Notes: generated from the letters alone by a model not told the origin. Shown: positions 1-7,200, counted from the stretch's first letter. The stretch is DNA of 12,151 nt from an uncultured Bacteroidota bacterium (GCA_937920105.1 CALETH010000046.1:1-12151); one strand, 5' to 3'. Numbers and translations are program-made.

Positions 1-9
1 CTTCTTTCT

Positions 10-348
10 TCAACTTTTTTTACAAAAATCAAGGTAGTAACTAGTCAAGCCCCAATAAAGAAGTATATAAATATGTCTATACACAAACTTATTTCCAGAA
101 AAAAGATTTTGAAGATGCAGACCAAAAGCAGTTTGGTATCCAAAATAATAATCTTGAAAAATGAAAAGAGCCGTTATGTCAAACAACGGACTAATAATAG
201 ACAAAGAAAATATTAAAACTAATGGTAAGGGAAGTGTGTCTTGCCATTTAGTTTTGACTTCTCTCCAAAAATAAAAGATATAAACATTTGTTAATATTAG
301 AACAAAAAATGCCGTCAAAGAATAAAAAATAGAAAATTTATCCACCAT
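10..348 (-). CDS. Small integral membrane protein, function unknown
   Basis: A complete 112-residue ORF from ATG to TGA with a clear ribosome-binding site (AAGGA, about 9 nt before the ATG). The protein is strongly hydrophobic and aromatic-rich. Likely membrane segments are residues 5-27, 40-62 and 92-108, separated by short charged stretches (REVKTKWQD near 29-37). The end, CKKS, is probably cytoplasmic. There is no cleavable signal peptide or lipobox, and I recognise no family motif. It starts 33 nt after the lipoprotein gene on the same strand and has no promoter of its own that I can see, so the two are probably cotranscribed and may act together in the envelope. That it is a gene is supported by the ribosome-binding site and the consistent membrane pattern; its function is unknown. 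Confidence 0.7.
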   Translation of the reverse strand: MVDKFSIFYSLTAFFVLILTNVYIFYFWREVKTKWQDTLPLPLVLIFSLSIISPLFDITALFIFQDYYFGYQTAFGLHLQNLFSGNKFVYRHIYILLYWGLTSYYLDFCKKS

Positions 349-381
349 AAAATAATCCTTTCAGAAAGAAGAAAATAGTAT

Positions 382-1122
382 TTATTTTTGGTCATTTTTT
401 GGTGGTGGTAAAAAAGTGTCATCTGTTTCTGTATAGTTTGTTTCTGTACTACGCGAGGTCTTATTGGTTTGGCTTACCAATACAAAAGTAAATTCATTTC
501 TACTAGTTCCACAAAATAATCTAATACCCATAACATTTTGGTTTGCCAACATTCGCTCGATACATTCTCTTGAATACCATTTTTGTGAAACCCCATTAAC
601 ATTTATACTTCCATTTTGTGTTAGTTGCAATCCGGCAGAATAACTAATTTCTTGTCCTTCATTTACCACAGTACTTTTTATTATTTCTCCATACATATTT
701 AGCGGATAGAGCACTGTAGTAAATCTACCAACATTGTTTATTGCTAAACACATTGCAACACCACGTACTTCTTTAGAAAAGAAAATTTTTGCCCACAGTG
801 CACGTGGTACATACGTATTAGTTACACCTCTTACGTTTTGTGTATAGTAAGAAGTTTTTTCCTGTGATTCTCGTTTGGTAAGATTTCTGCCACCACCATT
901 TGCCCAATCTAAACGTTCTCTGCGAGGAAATAATTGTGCTGTTCTTAAATACGAATCTTGTGTTTCTGCTTGGATGGGTTGTTGTTGGGGCAGAAAATTT
1001 TCTGCCCGTACGGATTGTTCCGTTTTTTCAACTGTAGTTTCTTGTGGTGAGGTAGGTGTTTCATTGTTGCATCCTAAAAATGGAAGCAAAAAGAATAGAG
1101 ATAAAAGAAGAATATGTTTCAT
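382..1122 (-). CDS. Putative lipoprotein with duplicated C-terminal unit
   Basis: A 246-residue protein with a type II signal peptide: MKH, a Leu/Phe-rich core, then F-L-G-C with the lipidated cysteine at 18. The -3 residue is Phe, where Leu is usual. Residues 19-60 are a Thr/Gln/Glu/Pro-rich linker typical of a surface tether. The folded part, about 90-220, seems to hold two related units: residues 107-138 and 185-215 share R, then V-x-G-[VI], and later F-T-x-V-L, about 78 residues apart. Cysteines 125, 187 and 204 lie in this part. The tail, about 221-246, is Thr/Asn/Asp-rich. An AGAGG ribosome-binding site precedes the ATG and a strong promoter lies at 1168-1195. The V-x-G-I-R motif loosely recalls small Bacteroidota proteins of unknown function. 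Export is inferred from the signal; no activity can be assigned. Confidence 0.8.
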   Translation of the reverse strand: MKHILLLSLFFLLPFLGCNNETPTSPQETTVEKTEQSVRAENFLPQQQPIQAETQDSYLRTAQLFPRRERLDWANGGGRNLTKRESQEKTSYYTQNVRGVTNTYVPRALWAKIFFSKEVRGVAMCLAINNVGRFTTVLYPLNMYGEIIKSTVVNEGQEISYSAGLQLTQNGSINVNGVSQKWYSRECIERMLANQNVMGIRLFCGTSRNEFTFVLVSQTNKTSRSTETNYTETDDTFLPPPKNDQK

Positions 1123-1167
1123 GATAACCTCTAAAAATAAATATAGTTAAATTTAATTACCGCATTT

Positions 1168-1195
1168 AGTATAATGATTTACTTTTGAAAGTCAA
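1168..1195 (-). promoter_or_regulatory. Sigma-70-like promoter of the lipoprotein gene
   Basis: On the minus strand TTGACT (1195-1190) is followed after 16 nt by TATACT (1173-1168), five of six consensus bases in each box. Transcription would start near 1161, leaving a leader of about 40 nt with the AGAGG ribosome-binding site. A 12-bp palindrome (1181-1192) overlaps the -35 box and may be an operator. Short inverted ACCGC/GCGGT pairs (1159-1163, 1203-1207) also flank the promoter. This is the best promoter match in the window. Confidence 0.65.
1181..1192. promoter_or_regulatory. Candidate operator palindrome over the -35 box
   Basis: ACTTT-TG-AAAGT is a 5-bp inverted repeat around a 2-nt centre. 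It overlaps two bases of the -35 hexamer and lies in the spacer of the lipoprotein promoter, where a repressor would block polymerase. A near-identical palindrome with a one-base centre and longer arms occurs at 12013-12029, upstream of the other lipoprotein gene. No regulator gene is in the window. In AT-rich DNA a 10-bp palindrome can arise by chance. Confidence 0.3.
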
Positions 1196-1234
1196 AAAAA
1201 AAGCGGTGTTTTTTATAAAAAAAATTGTATTATC

Positions 1235-1263
1235 AAAATAAAAAAGTGGCTAATAGTAGCCAC
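1235..1263 (-). terminator. Intrinsic terminator of the uppS operon
   Basis: Read on the minus strand, a perfect 7-bp stem GTGGCTA/TAGCCAC with a 4-nt loop (1246-1263) is followed by TTTTTTATTTT. It lies about 90 nt beyond the stop of the metal-transporter gene and before the lipoprotein promoter, which is where the three-gene operon should end. Confidence 0.75.
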
Positions 1264-1351
1264 CTAAAATTGCCCTTTATTTTCAACCTGAAAATGCTGA
1301 TGTTTTTACATCATTTTTTCAACTCTGATAAAATATCAAAGGGGAGAAAAT

Positions 1352-2146
1352 TTATTTTCCCAATCGTAATATCCTTACAGCACCTCGTATAACAATCATA
1401 AAAACAATCATTCCAATAATAAGGTCTGGCTTATTGGAATGAAACATATTGACTAACACACCAGCAGCAATAACACCAACATTAATAACAACATCATTGC
1501 TGGTAAAAATCATACTTGCTTGAATGTGTGCTTCTTTACTTTGTGATTTTTGTAAAAGATATAAACAGACTGCATTTCCAATCAGAGCAAAAAGCGAAAC
1601 AATAATCATTGTCAAAAACTCTGGTGGAGTATCTGCACCAAAAAATCTTCGTAAGACTTCAATAAAACCCATTACTGCTAAAAGTATTTGAAAATACCCG
1701 CTCAGCGTTGCAACCTTTTTCTTTCTTACAATAGTTCCACCAATAGCAAATAAACTTAATCCATACACAATAGTATCAGCAAGCATATCTAAACTATCAG
1801 CAACCAAACCCATGGAGTGAGAAAAAAATCCAAATAGTATTTCAAGAAGAAAAAATCCGAAATTGATAGACAACACGAGCCACAAAATTTTGCGTTGAGT
1901 ATTTTCTTCTGAATTGAAAATCTGTTCTTCAACATTTTCTGAACGAACAAACGTTGTATCAAGTTGTAATTGATGAAGCGAGGAAAGAATTTTTTCTATG
2001 TGTTCGGTATGAAATACCACTAATGTTCTTTTTATTAAATCAAACTCAAGATGATGAATGGTAGGAATTTCAGATAGTTTCATCCTCACAAGATTTTCTT
2101 CTGCAGGACAATCCATTTTTGCAACAGTAAATGTTGATTTGAGCAT
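1352..2146 (-). CDS. HMA-domain CDF-type heavy-metal cation transporter
   Basis: A 264-residue inner-membrane transporter that probably exports a divalent transition metal in exchange for protons. Residues 1-70 resemble a heavy-metal-associated fold, with M-D-C-P-A-E-E at 11-17 in place of the classical M-x-C-x-x-C, so only one cysteine is present. Residues 87-264 form the cation diffusion facilitator core with about six membrane segments. The first metal site is D117-S-L-D120-M-L-A-D124. The second-site helix carries S-N-D218-x-x-x-N222, where zinc CDFs usually have H/D-x-x-x-D. The long cytoplasmic C-terminal domain of YiiP-type CDFs is absent, so the N-terminal domain may take its place. 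I recall proteins of this layout from Bacteroidota. It starts 8 nt after the methyltransferase stop with no evident ribosome-binding site, which suggests coupled translation. The metal cannot be named. Confidence 0.85.
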   Translation of the reverse strand: MLKSTFTVAKMDCPAEENLVRMKLSEIPTIHHLEFDLIKRTLVVFHTEHIEKILSSLHQLQLDTTFVRSENVEEQIFNSEENTQRKILWLVLSINFGFFLLEILFGFFSHSMGLVADSLDMLADTIVYGLSLFAIGGTIVRKKKVATLSGYFQILLAVMGFIEVLRRFFGADTPPEFLTMIIVSLFALIGNAVCLYLLQKSQSKEAHIQASMIFTSNDVVINVGVIAAGVLVNMFHSNKPDLIIGMIVFMIVIRGAVRILRLGK

Positions 2147-2154
2147 AGTTATTT

Positions 2155-2892
2155 TTATGAAATATTTTTCTTACAAAAAAATACTATTTCATTTTTTGGA
2201 ATACCCATATAAAATAAATTATTTTTTTCAGCAAGTTCTTCAGGTGTAATAATTCTAACTTGTAAATTGGCTTTTTGTAAACGTTCCACAATATCAGGAC
2301 CGTAACAACGAACATGGTCTTCTTGACCAAATACCTTTTTTCGTTCTTCCGGCGTAACAATAGAAAAATCTTCAAAAGTTTTATTCACAGTAATAGGAAC
2401 TTGAATAACCATCCATCCAGTGTCAGTTAATATTCGTTGTAATTCACTCATCGCTTTTTGGTCTTCAACAACGTGTTCCAAAACATGGCTGCAATAAATG
2501 ATATCAAAAGATTCATTAGGATATTGAATGTTTGTAATATCCATCGTTATCATTACATTCGGTGAAAATAAATCCGCTGTGATATATTCTAAAAAAGGAT
2601 TTTTTTTGAATTTTTGTTCAAAGATTGGTTCTGGAGCAATGTGAAGCATTCGTTTTGCTGGTGAAGCAAAAAGAGTAGTTTGTTTTTGAAAAAATGTCCA
2701 CACCATTCTATGTCTTTCTAATGCTCCACAAATAGGGCACAATGCGTGAGGACGCGGAATAGTACCACCGGTTTTAAACTCTCGAAGGGAACTTTGGCAA
2801 ACGGGACAATAATGTTTGTTGCCAAAGAAAAATAATCTACGAATAGATAAAGGTAAATGTTTGTATAATTTTTTAAGAAGATGATATACCAT
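2155..2892 (-). CDS. SAM-dependent methyltransferase with N-terminal zinc ribbon
   Basis: A 245-residue class I methyltransferase. Residues 27-62 hold C29-x-x-C32 and C52-x-x-C55, four cysteines spaced as a zinc ribbon, followed by G-A-L-E-R-H-R. The Rossmann core follows. The usual glycine-rich motif I is replaced by L-H-I-A-P-E at 83-88. The acidic motif II position is at A-D107. D118 and F-D130-I-I-Y, then S-H136-V-L-E-H140, match motif IV and post-IV of Methyltransf_11-type enzymes. The family's substrates are poorly known; members often sit among glycan or surface-polysaccharide genes. Only 2 nt separate it from the uppS stop and 8 nt from the transporter start, so all three are surely on one transcript. 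The link to uppS makes a lipid-linked or glycan acceptor plausible, but this is inference. Confidence 0.8.
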   Translation of the reverse strand: MVYHLLKKLYKHLPLSIRRLFFFGNKHYCPVCQSSLREFKTGGTIPRPHALCPICGALERHRMVWTFFQKQTTLFASPAKRMLHIAPEPIFEQKFKKNPFLEYITADLFSPNVMITMDITNIQYPNESFDIIYCSHVLEHVVEDQKAMSELQRILTDTGWMVIQVPITVNKTFEDFSIVTPEERKKVFGQEDHVRCYGPDIVERLQKANLQVRIITPEELAEKNNLFYMGIPKNEIVFFCKKNIS

Positions 2893-2894
2893 TG

Positions 2895-3650
2895 TTATTT
2901 CAACTGCTCACTCACCATTCCATAACGGCGTTCACGTTGTTGAAATGATGCAATGGCTTTATACAATTCTTCTCTACGAAATTCTGGCCAAGAAATATCA
3001 GTAATATAAAATTCTGCGTACGCAAGTTGCCAAAGAAGAAAATTGCTGATACGAAATTCTCCGCTGGTGCGGATGAGCAAGTCTGGGTCAGGAATATTTT
3101 TTGTAGAAAGTGCTGAGGTAATATGATGTTCTTCAATATTTTCTGGAAGGAGTTTTTGGTTCTGTACATCTGTAGCAATTTTTTTTACTGCTTGGAGAAT
3201 ATCCCATCTTCCACCATAACTTAATGCTAACGTTAATGTTAAACCAGTATTATTTTTCATCATTTCCATAGCATCCAAAAATTCTTTTTGGATTTCTTTG
3301 GGAAGAGAAGAAATATCACCAATCATATTTATCCGCACGTTATTGTTATGCAATTTATCTCGTTCATCACGAAGTGCTGTTACCAATAAACGCATAAGAA
3401 GAGATACTTCTTCTTTCGGACGTTTCCAGTTTTCTGTAGAAAAAGCATAGATAGTTAAATATTGTACACCTAACTCACCACACACTTCTACAATTTCTCG
3501 TACAGAATTTACACCTTCATGATGTCCGGCAACACGAGGAAGAGCACGCTTTTTTGCCCAACGTCCATTCCCATCCATAATAATAGCAATGTGTTGTGGA
3601 ATAGCGTTTTTAGTAATTTGTTCTTTTGTTATAGAATTATTTTTTTTCAC
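2895..3650 (-). CDS. uppS: Isoprenyl transferase (undecaprenyl diphosphate synthase)
   Basis: A 251-residue cis-prenyltransferase that condenses isopentenyl diphosphate onto farnesyl diphosphate to give the C55 lipid carrier of peptidoglycan and surface glycan synthesis; it works at the cytoplasmic membrane face. The catalytic H-I-A-I-I-M-D-G-N-G-R-W block places the Mg-binding aspartate at D26, as in the E. coli enzyme. F-S-T-E-N-W-K-R-P follows near 90-98. R194-T-S-G-E-F-R200 with S-N-F-L-L-W-Q supplies the diphosphate-binding arginines, also at E. coli numbering. Y-A-E-F-Y and the closing R-R-Y-G block complete the family pattern. The start is GTG: no in-frame ATG lies just upstream and this start gives the normal N-terminus. 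There is no Shine-Dalgarno sequence, and the predicted -10 box is only 9 nt away, so the mRNA may be almost leaderless. It is the first gene of the operon. Confidence 0.95.
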   Translation of the reverse strand: MKKNNSITKEQITKNAIPQHIAIIMDGNGRWAKKRALPRVAGHHEGVNSVREIVEVCGELGVQYLTIYAFSTENWKRPKEEVSLLMRLLVTALRDERDKLHNNNVRINMIGDISSLPKEIQKEFLDAMEMMKNNTGLTLTLALSYGGRWDILQAVKKIATDVQNQKLLPENIEEHHITSALSTKNIPDPDLLIRTSGEFRISNFLLWQLAYAEFYITDISWPEFRREELYKAIASFQQRERRYGMVSEQLK

Positions 3651-3837
3651 AAAATGGGTTTTATAGTTTGTTGGAAATGAAAATCAAGTTACATCTTTCG
3701 TAAAAAAAAATCAATGAATAATAATAATATGGTTCAAAATAGTGATGTAATAAAGAGTTATTCTATACTTCTTCTTTTTAAAACCTACTTTTCATATCTT
3801 ATTTTTCTTTTAATCAAATTAATATTCTTTTTGTATT
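3651..3837. other. Divergent intergenic region, uppS / ABC-F
   Basis: These 187 bp separate the two divergent operons and must hold both promoters. The minus-strand promoter is convincing. For the plus strand I see only -10-like boxes without good -35 partners: TATACT at 3764-3769 and TAATAT at 3820-3825. The second would put the start point almost at the ABC-F ATG, again with no Shine-Dalgarno sequence. No ORF, hairpin or repeat of note is present. Confidence 0.4.
3660..3687 (-). promoter_or_regulatory. Sigma-70-like promoter of the uppS operon
   Basis: On the minus strand TTGATT (3687-3682) is followed after 16 nt by TATAAA (3665-3660). The expected start point, near 3653, lies only a few bases from the GTG codon at 3650. 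This fits the lack of a Shine-Dalgarno sequence. Confidence 0.5.
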
Positions 3838-5724
3838 ATGATATTTCTTGAAAACATCACCATGAATTTTGGTGAACGCTATCTTTTTGATAATATTTCT
3901 ACTGTTATAAATGTTCATGACCGCATTGGTTTAGTTGGTTCAAACGGAGCAGGGAAAAGTACACTTCTAAAAATTATTGCAGGAATAAATAAAGCAGAAC
4001 AGGGAAACATTAACAAAGCACATTATGTTAGTGTTGGTTACCTTCCGCAAGATGCTGTAGTTTCTTCCGAACAAACACTCTACAAAGAAGTTGAAACTGC
4101 TTTTGATAATATTCTCCTTTTAGAAAAAGAAATTGAAGAAGTATTACAACGCATGAGCGAACTTTCTCCGGAAACTTCCGAATATATGGAAACATTGGAA
4201 CTCTATGGAGAACTTCAACACAAATTGGAAGAAGCCGATGCGTTCAGAATAAAATCCAAAATAGAAACAGTATTATTGGGCTTGGGCTTTTCTCTTGAAG
4301 ATATGGAAAGAGTAACGAAAGAATTTAGTGGTGGTTGGCAAATGCGAATTGCGTTGGCAAAATTATTATTGAAAGAACCATCCCTACTTCTTCTTGATGA
4401 ACCCACCAACCATCTTGATATAGAGTCTTTGCAATGGTTGGAAGAATATTTAAAAAATTACAACGGTGCAATTATTCTTGTTTCTCATGATAGAGCATTT
4501 TTAGATAGTTTAACAAAAAAAACTTTTGCGTTGAGTTTGGGAAAAATGGAAGAATATTCCGGTAATTATTCTTTTTATGAAAAAGAAAAAGTTATTCGTA
4601 AAGAATTAACGTTGAATGCTTATAAAAATCAACAACAACAATTAAAACAAACTCAAGATTTTATTGACCGTTTTCGTTATAAAGCCACCAAAGCCCGCCA
4701 AGTGCAAAGCCGTATCAAACAAATGGAAAAAATTGATATGATTGAAATTGAAGATGAGGAAGAAGAAATTCATTTTCATTTTCCGCAAGCACAACCAAGC
4801 GGTCGCACAGTGATGGAATTAAAAAATCTTAAAAAAAGTTTTGGAGAAAAAACGGTTTTTTCTGGATTGGAATATTTAATTGAACGTGGCGACCGCATTG
4901 CGATTGTTGGTGTAAATGGAGCAGGAAAATCTACATTTTCTAAAATTGTTGCCGGTGTTGAACCTTTTGATTCCGGTGAAAGAATTATCGGACACAATGT
5001 AGCAGTTTCGTATTTCGCACAACATCAAGCAGATGAGTTAGACCTTTCTAAAGGTGTGTTGGAAATTTTAGATGATGTTGCACTTGGAGAAATTCGTACA
5101 AAACTCCGCACAATTCTTGGTTCATTTCTTTTTCATGGAGATGATGTTTTCAAAAAAGTGAAAGTTCTTTCTGGGGGAGAGAAAAGCCGATTAGCATTAG
5201 CAAAAATGCTGGTGCAGCCATCCAATTTTTTAATTATGGATGAACCAACAAATCATCTTGATATGCGTTCCAAAAAAGTATTGCAAGAAGCATTGTTGGA
5301 GTTTGGTGGAACGTATATGATTGTTTCTCACGATAGAGCATTTTTAGATTCCATTGTAAATAAAGTATTAGAAATCCATCGCAATGGTATTAAAACATAT
5401 CTTGGTAATGTAAGTGAGTATCTTGCAAAAAAGAAAAGTGAGCAAGTAGTACAAACACAAAAAATAAAAAATATTATCCCACAAAATAAAATAAATACAA
5501 AAAACTTATCACAAAATTCATCTCAAAAAAATACTCAGAAAAAAATAGAAATGTTAGAAAGTGCCATTGCGAAAACTGAACAGCGAAAAAAAGAATTAGA
5601 AGAACTTATGGGTAATGAAAATTTTTACAAAGATGCAGGGTATGCAAAAAAGATTACTGATGAATATAAAAACAATACAAAATTATTAGAGCAGCATTAT
5701 AAAGAATGGGAACAAATTTTGTAG
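3838..5724 (+). CDS. ABC-F family ATPase (Uup/YdiF-like ribosome-associated)
   Basis: A soluble 628-residue protein with two ABC ATPase domains and no membrane segments. Domain 1: Walker A G34-S-N-G-A-G-K-S-T42, signature F-S164-G-G-W-Q, Walker B L-L-L-L-D187-E188-P-T-N-H-L-D. Domain 2: Walker A G358-V-N-G-A-G-K-S-T366, signature L-S445-G-G-E, Walker B L-I-M-D468-E469-P-T-N-H-L-D. The Lys/Gln/Arg-rich helical linker, about 235-300, is the family's P-site-tRNA interaction motif. A polar, Asn/Gln/Lys-rich stretch at 540-565 leads to a C-terminal coiled coil at about 566-628, as in Uup and YdiF types. Family members act on ribosomes to relieve stalled or hindered translation; some protect against antibiotics, but nothing here shows resistance. 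The start gives M-I-F-L-E-N, a normal ABC-F N-terminus, without a visible ribosome-binding site. It is the first gene of a three-gene run. Confidence 0.93.
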   Translation: MIFLENITMNFGERYLFDNISTVINVHDRIGLVGSNGAGKSTLLKIIAGINKAEQGNINKAHYVSVGYLPQDAVVSSEQTLYKEVETAFDNILLLEKEIEEVLQRMSELSPETSEYMETLELYGELQHKLEEADAFRIKSKIETVLLGLGFSLEDMERVTKEFSGGWQMRIALAKLLLKEPSLLLLDEPTNHLDIESLQWLEEYLKNYNGAIILVSHDRAFLDSLTKKTFALSLGKMEEYSGNYSFYEKEKVIRKELTLNAYKNQQQQLKQTQDFIDRFRYKATKARQVQSRIKQMEKIDMIEIEDEEEEIHFHFPQAQPSGRTVMELKNLKKSFGEKTVFSGLEYLIERGDRIAIVGVNGAGKSTFSKIVAGVEPFDSGERIIGHNVAVSYFAQHQADELDLSKGVLEILDDVALGEIRTKLRTILGSFLFHGDDVFKKVKVLSGGEKSRLALAKMLVQPSNFLIMDEPTNHLDMRSKKVLQEALLEFGGTYMIVSHDRAFLDSIVNKVLEIHRNGIKTYLGNVSEYLAKKKSEQVVQTQKIKNIIPQNKINTKNLSQNSSQKNTQKKIEMLESAIAKTEQRKKELEELMGNENFYKDAGYAKKITDEYKNNTKLLEQHYKEWEQIL

Positions 5725-5739
5725 AAAACATATTTATAT

Positions 5740-5766
5740 ATAAAAACAATCAAGGAGATTTATGAA
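5740..5766 (+). repeat. Direct repeat copy 1: leader and start of LRR gene
   Basis: This 27-nt stretch covers the AAGGAG ribosome-binding site, a GATTT spacer and the first five bases of the LRR gene (ATGAA). It matches the pntAA leader at 7174-7200 at 25 of 27 positions; the differences are C/T at 5747 and A/T at 5755. Such a strong Shine-Dalgarno sequence contrasts with its near absence in front of uppS and the ABC-F gene. Confidence 0.75.
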
Positions 5767-7177
5767 CAATCAAGAAACACAACTTGCTAATATTAAAAAA
5801 GTACTACAAGGTTATAGAACCAATCTTGCCTTTCGATATATTATTGCAAAATTGGATACATGGGAAGGAGAAGGGATAGAAAAAGCATATAAACTTTGTG
5901 AAGAAGAATTTAAGAACTGGGAACCGTACTATAGAATAGCACCATGGTCATGGAAAGCCGGATTAGTAGATGATGAAGCAAAACCATTTTGGAAATTTGT
6001 TTCGTATATACAAGGCGACCCATACAGATTTTATCACGAATGTTATGACGATGGCACATATATAAGAGTATCAGAAAATATAGATAAAAAAATAAAGTCA
6101 GTTCCTGTTATATATGGAAATAAATATTATGAAAAATATCGTTCTTTGATTAAAAAAGATTCAATTTTGGTTAAAGAAAATTTTGATAAAAAAGCATCAT
6201 ATATATCTCTTTTTAAAAAAGAACGATTTAAAAATGCAAAGAAAATAGAATTTGAAAACTTCAACGAACTTTATCCAAAATGCCTTGAATATCTTATTAC
6301 TTCTTTAATTGAAACAAAAATTATTGAGAATTTAGAAAGTTTAAAATTTAGGAGTTTTTCTGGGCATCGGAGTTCTTTACAAGCAATATCATTGCTCAGT
6401 TCTGCAAAAGTAGAAAAACTGCAAGAATTATCATTATCATTTAGTCTTCCTGACGAATACAAAAAAAGTATAAAAATATTATCAGAGGCAAATTTTCCTA
6501 ATTTAAAAAATATAGATTTAAGTGGTGGAGATTTAGGAGATGATGGGGTATTACAATTGTTGAATAGTTCTTGGATAAAAAGAGTAGAATATATAGACTT
6601 ATCTTATAACGAAATTACACAAAAAGGAATAGAGTATTTAGTAAAAAGTAATTTACCAAATCTTAAACAACTCAATGTATCTTCTAATAATATTAGTACT
6701 CAAGGAATACAAACTCTCATCCACTCAAATTTAGCAAAAAATCTTTGGTCGTTAGAGATAAACAATAACCCATATGTGGATTGTAAGGTTGATAATAATA
6801 AATTTAATATAGAATTATTATTAAATGAAATAACAATTTCTGGAATGAATAATTTGGTAGAATTAAAAATGTGTAATCATTATACCATAAAGTATGAAAA
6901 ACTCCCAACAACACTTGCTCAAAAAATAGCAACATCCTCTTCATTTGTATTACTAGATACATTGTTTGTTGGATATATTGATTGGAGAGATGCCTGTGAT
7001 GGACATGGACCATTACCATGCTCTTTATTTGATGAAGAAGGATTAAATATAATTAAAGAATCAAAAGCATTACGCTCTTCTGCAAAAAATGAGTTGTATA
7101 TTTTATCTACATTTGGAAATAAAAATCAAAATGACGATGAATATAATGACAACGACGAAGATGAAGATATTGAATAA
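5762..7177 (+). CDS. Leucine-rich-repeat protein, function unknown
   Basis: A 471-residue cytoplasmic-looking protein with no signal peptide or membrane segment. Residues 1-200 form a Trp/Tyr/Lys-rich domain I do not recognise (W-E-P-Y-Y and W-S-W-K near 57-70). From about 205 to 335 lie leucine-rich repeats of ribonuclease-inhibitor type with a 26-27-residue period. Repeats begin at N247 (N-L-K-N-I-D-L-S), R274 (R-V-E-Y-I-D-L-S) and N300 (N-L-K-Q-L-N-V-S), each ending in a G-[VI]-x-x-L helix. A degenerate repeat follows at about 327. The last 20 residues are almost all Asp, Glu and Asn. Such repeats bind other proteins; the partner is unknown. The start is fixed by AAGGAG, 5 nt from the ATG. 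It lies 37 nt after the ABC-F gene and 18 nt before pntAA, but has no functional tie to either. The flanking direct repeat suggests a later insertion. Confidence 0.8.
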   Translation: MNNQETQLANIKKVLQGYRTNLAFRYIIAKLDTWEGEGIEKAYKLCEEEFKNWEPYYRIAPWSWKAGLVDDEAKPFWKFVSYIQGDPYRFYHECYDDGTYIRVSENIDKKIKSVPVIYGNKYYEKYRSLIKKDSILVKENFDKKASYISLFKKERFKNAKKIEFENFNELYPKCLEYLITSLIETKIIENLESLKFRSFSGHRSSLQAISLLSSAKVEKLQELSLSFSLPDEYKKSIKILSEANFPNLKNIDLSGGDLGDDGVLQLLNSSWIKRVEYIDLSYNEITQKGIEYLVKSNLPNLKQLNVSSNNISTQGIQTLIHSNLAKNLWSLEINNNPYVDCKVDNNKFNIELLLNEITISGMNNLVELKMCNHYTIKYEKLPTTLAQKIATSSSFVLLDTLFVGYIDWRDACDGHGPLPCSLFDEEGLNIIKESKALRSSAKNELYILSTFGNKNQNDDEYNDNDEDEDIE

Positions 7178-7200
7178 AAATAATCAAGGTGATTTATGAA
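7174..7200 (+). repeat. Direct repeat copy 2: leader and start of pntAA
   Basis: The second copy of the 27-nt sequence seen at 5740-5766 holds AAGGTG, the GATTT spacer and ATGAA of pntAA. It overlaps the LRR stop codon (7175-7177). Homology stops just after the start codon, so the two proteins share only Met and the first Asn. Confidence 0.75.

Noticed and set aside
875..1150. 91-codon open frame on the plus strand opposite the lipoprotein start
   Set aside because: It lies antisense to a well-supported gene, has no ribosome-binding site, and its product (many Cys, Arg and Ser without pattern) looks like a shadow frame.
1341..1361. Hairpin GGGAGAAAAT/ATTTTCCC overlapping the stop of the metal transporter
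   Set aside because: It has a mismatch or bulge and no proper T-run next to it; the better terminator at 1235-1263 lies downstream.
3764..3825. TATACT and TAATAT as the ABC-F promoter
   Set aside because: Neither has a -35 partner with more than three matching bases at proper spacing, so I did not list a promoter feature for this gene.
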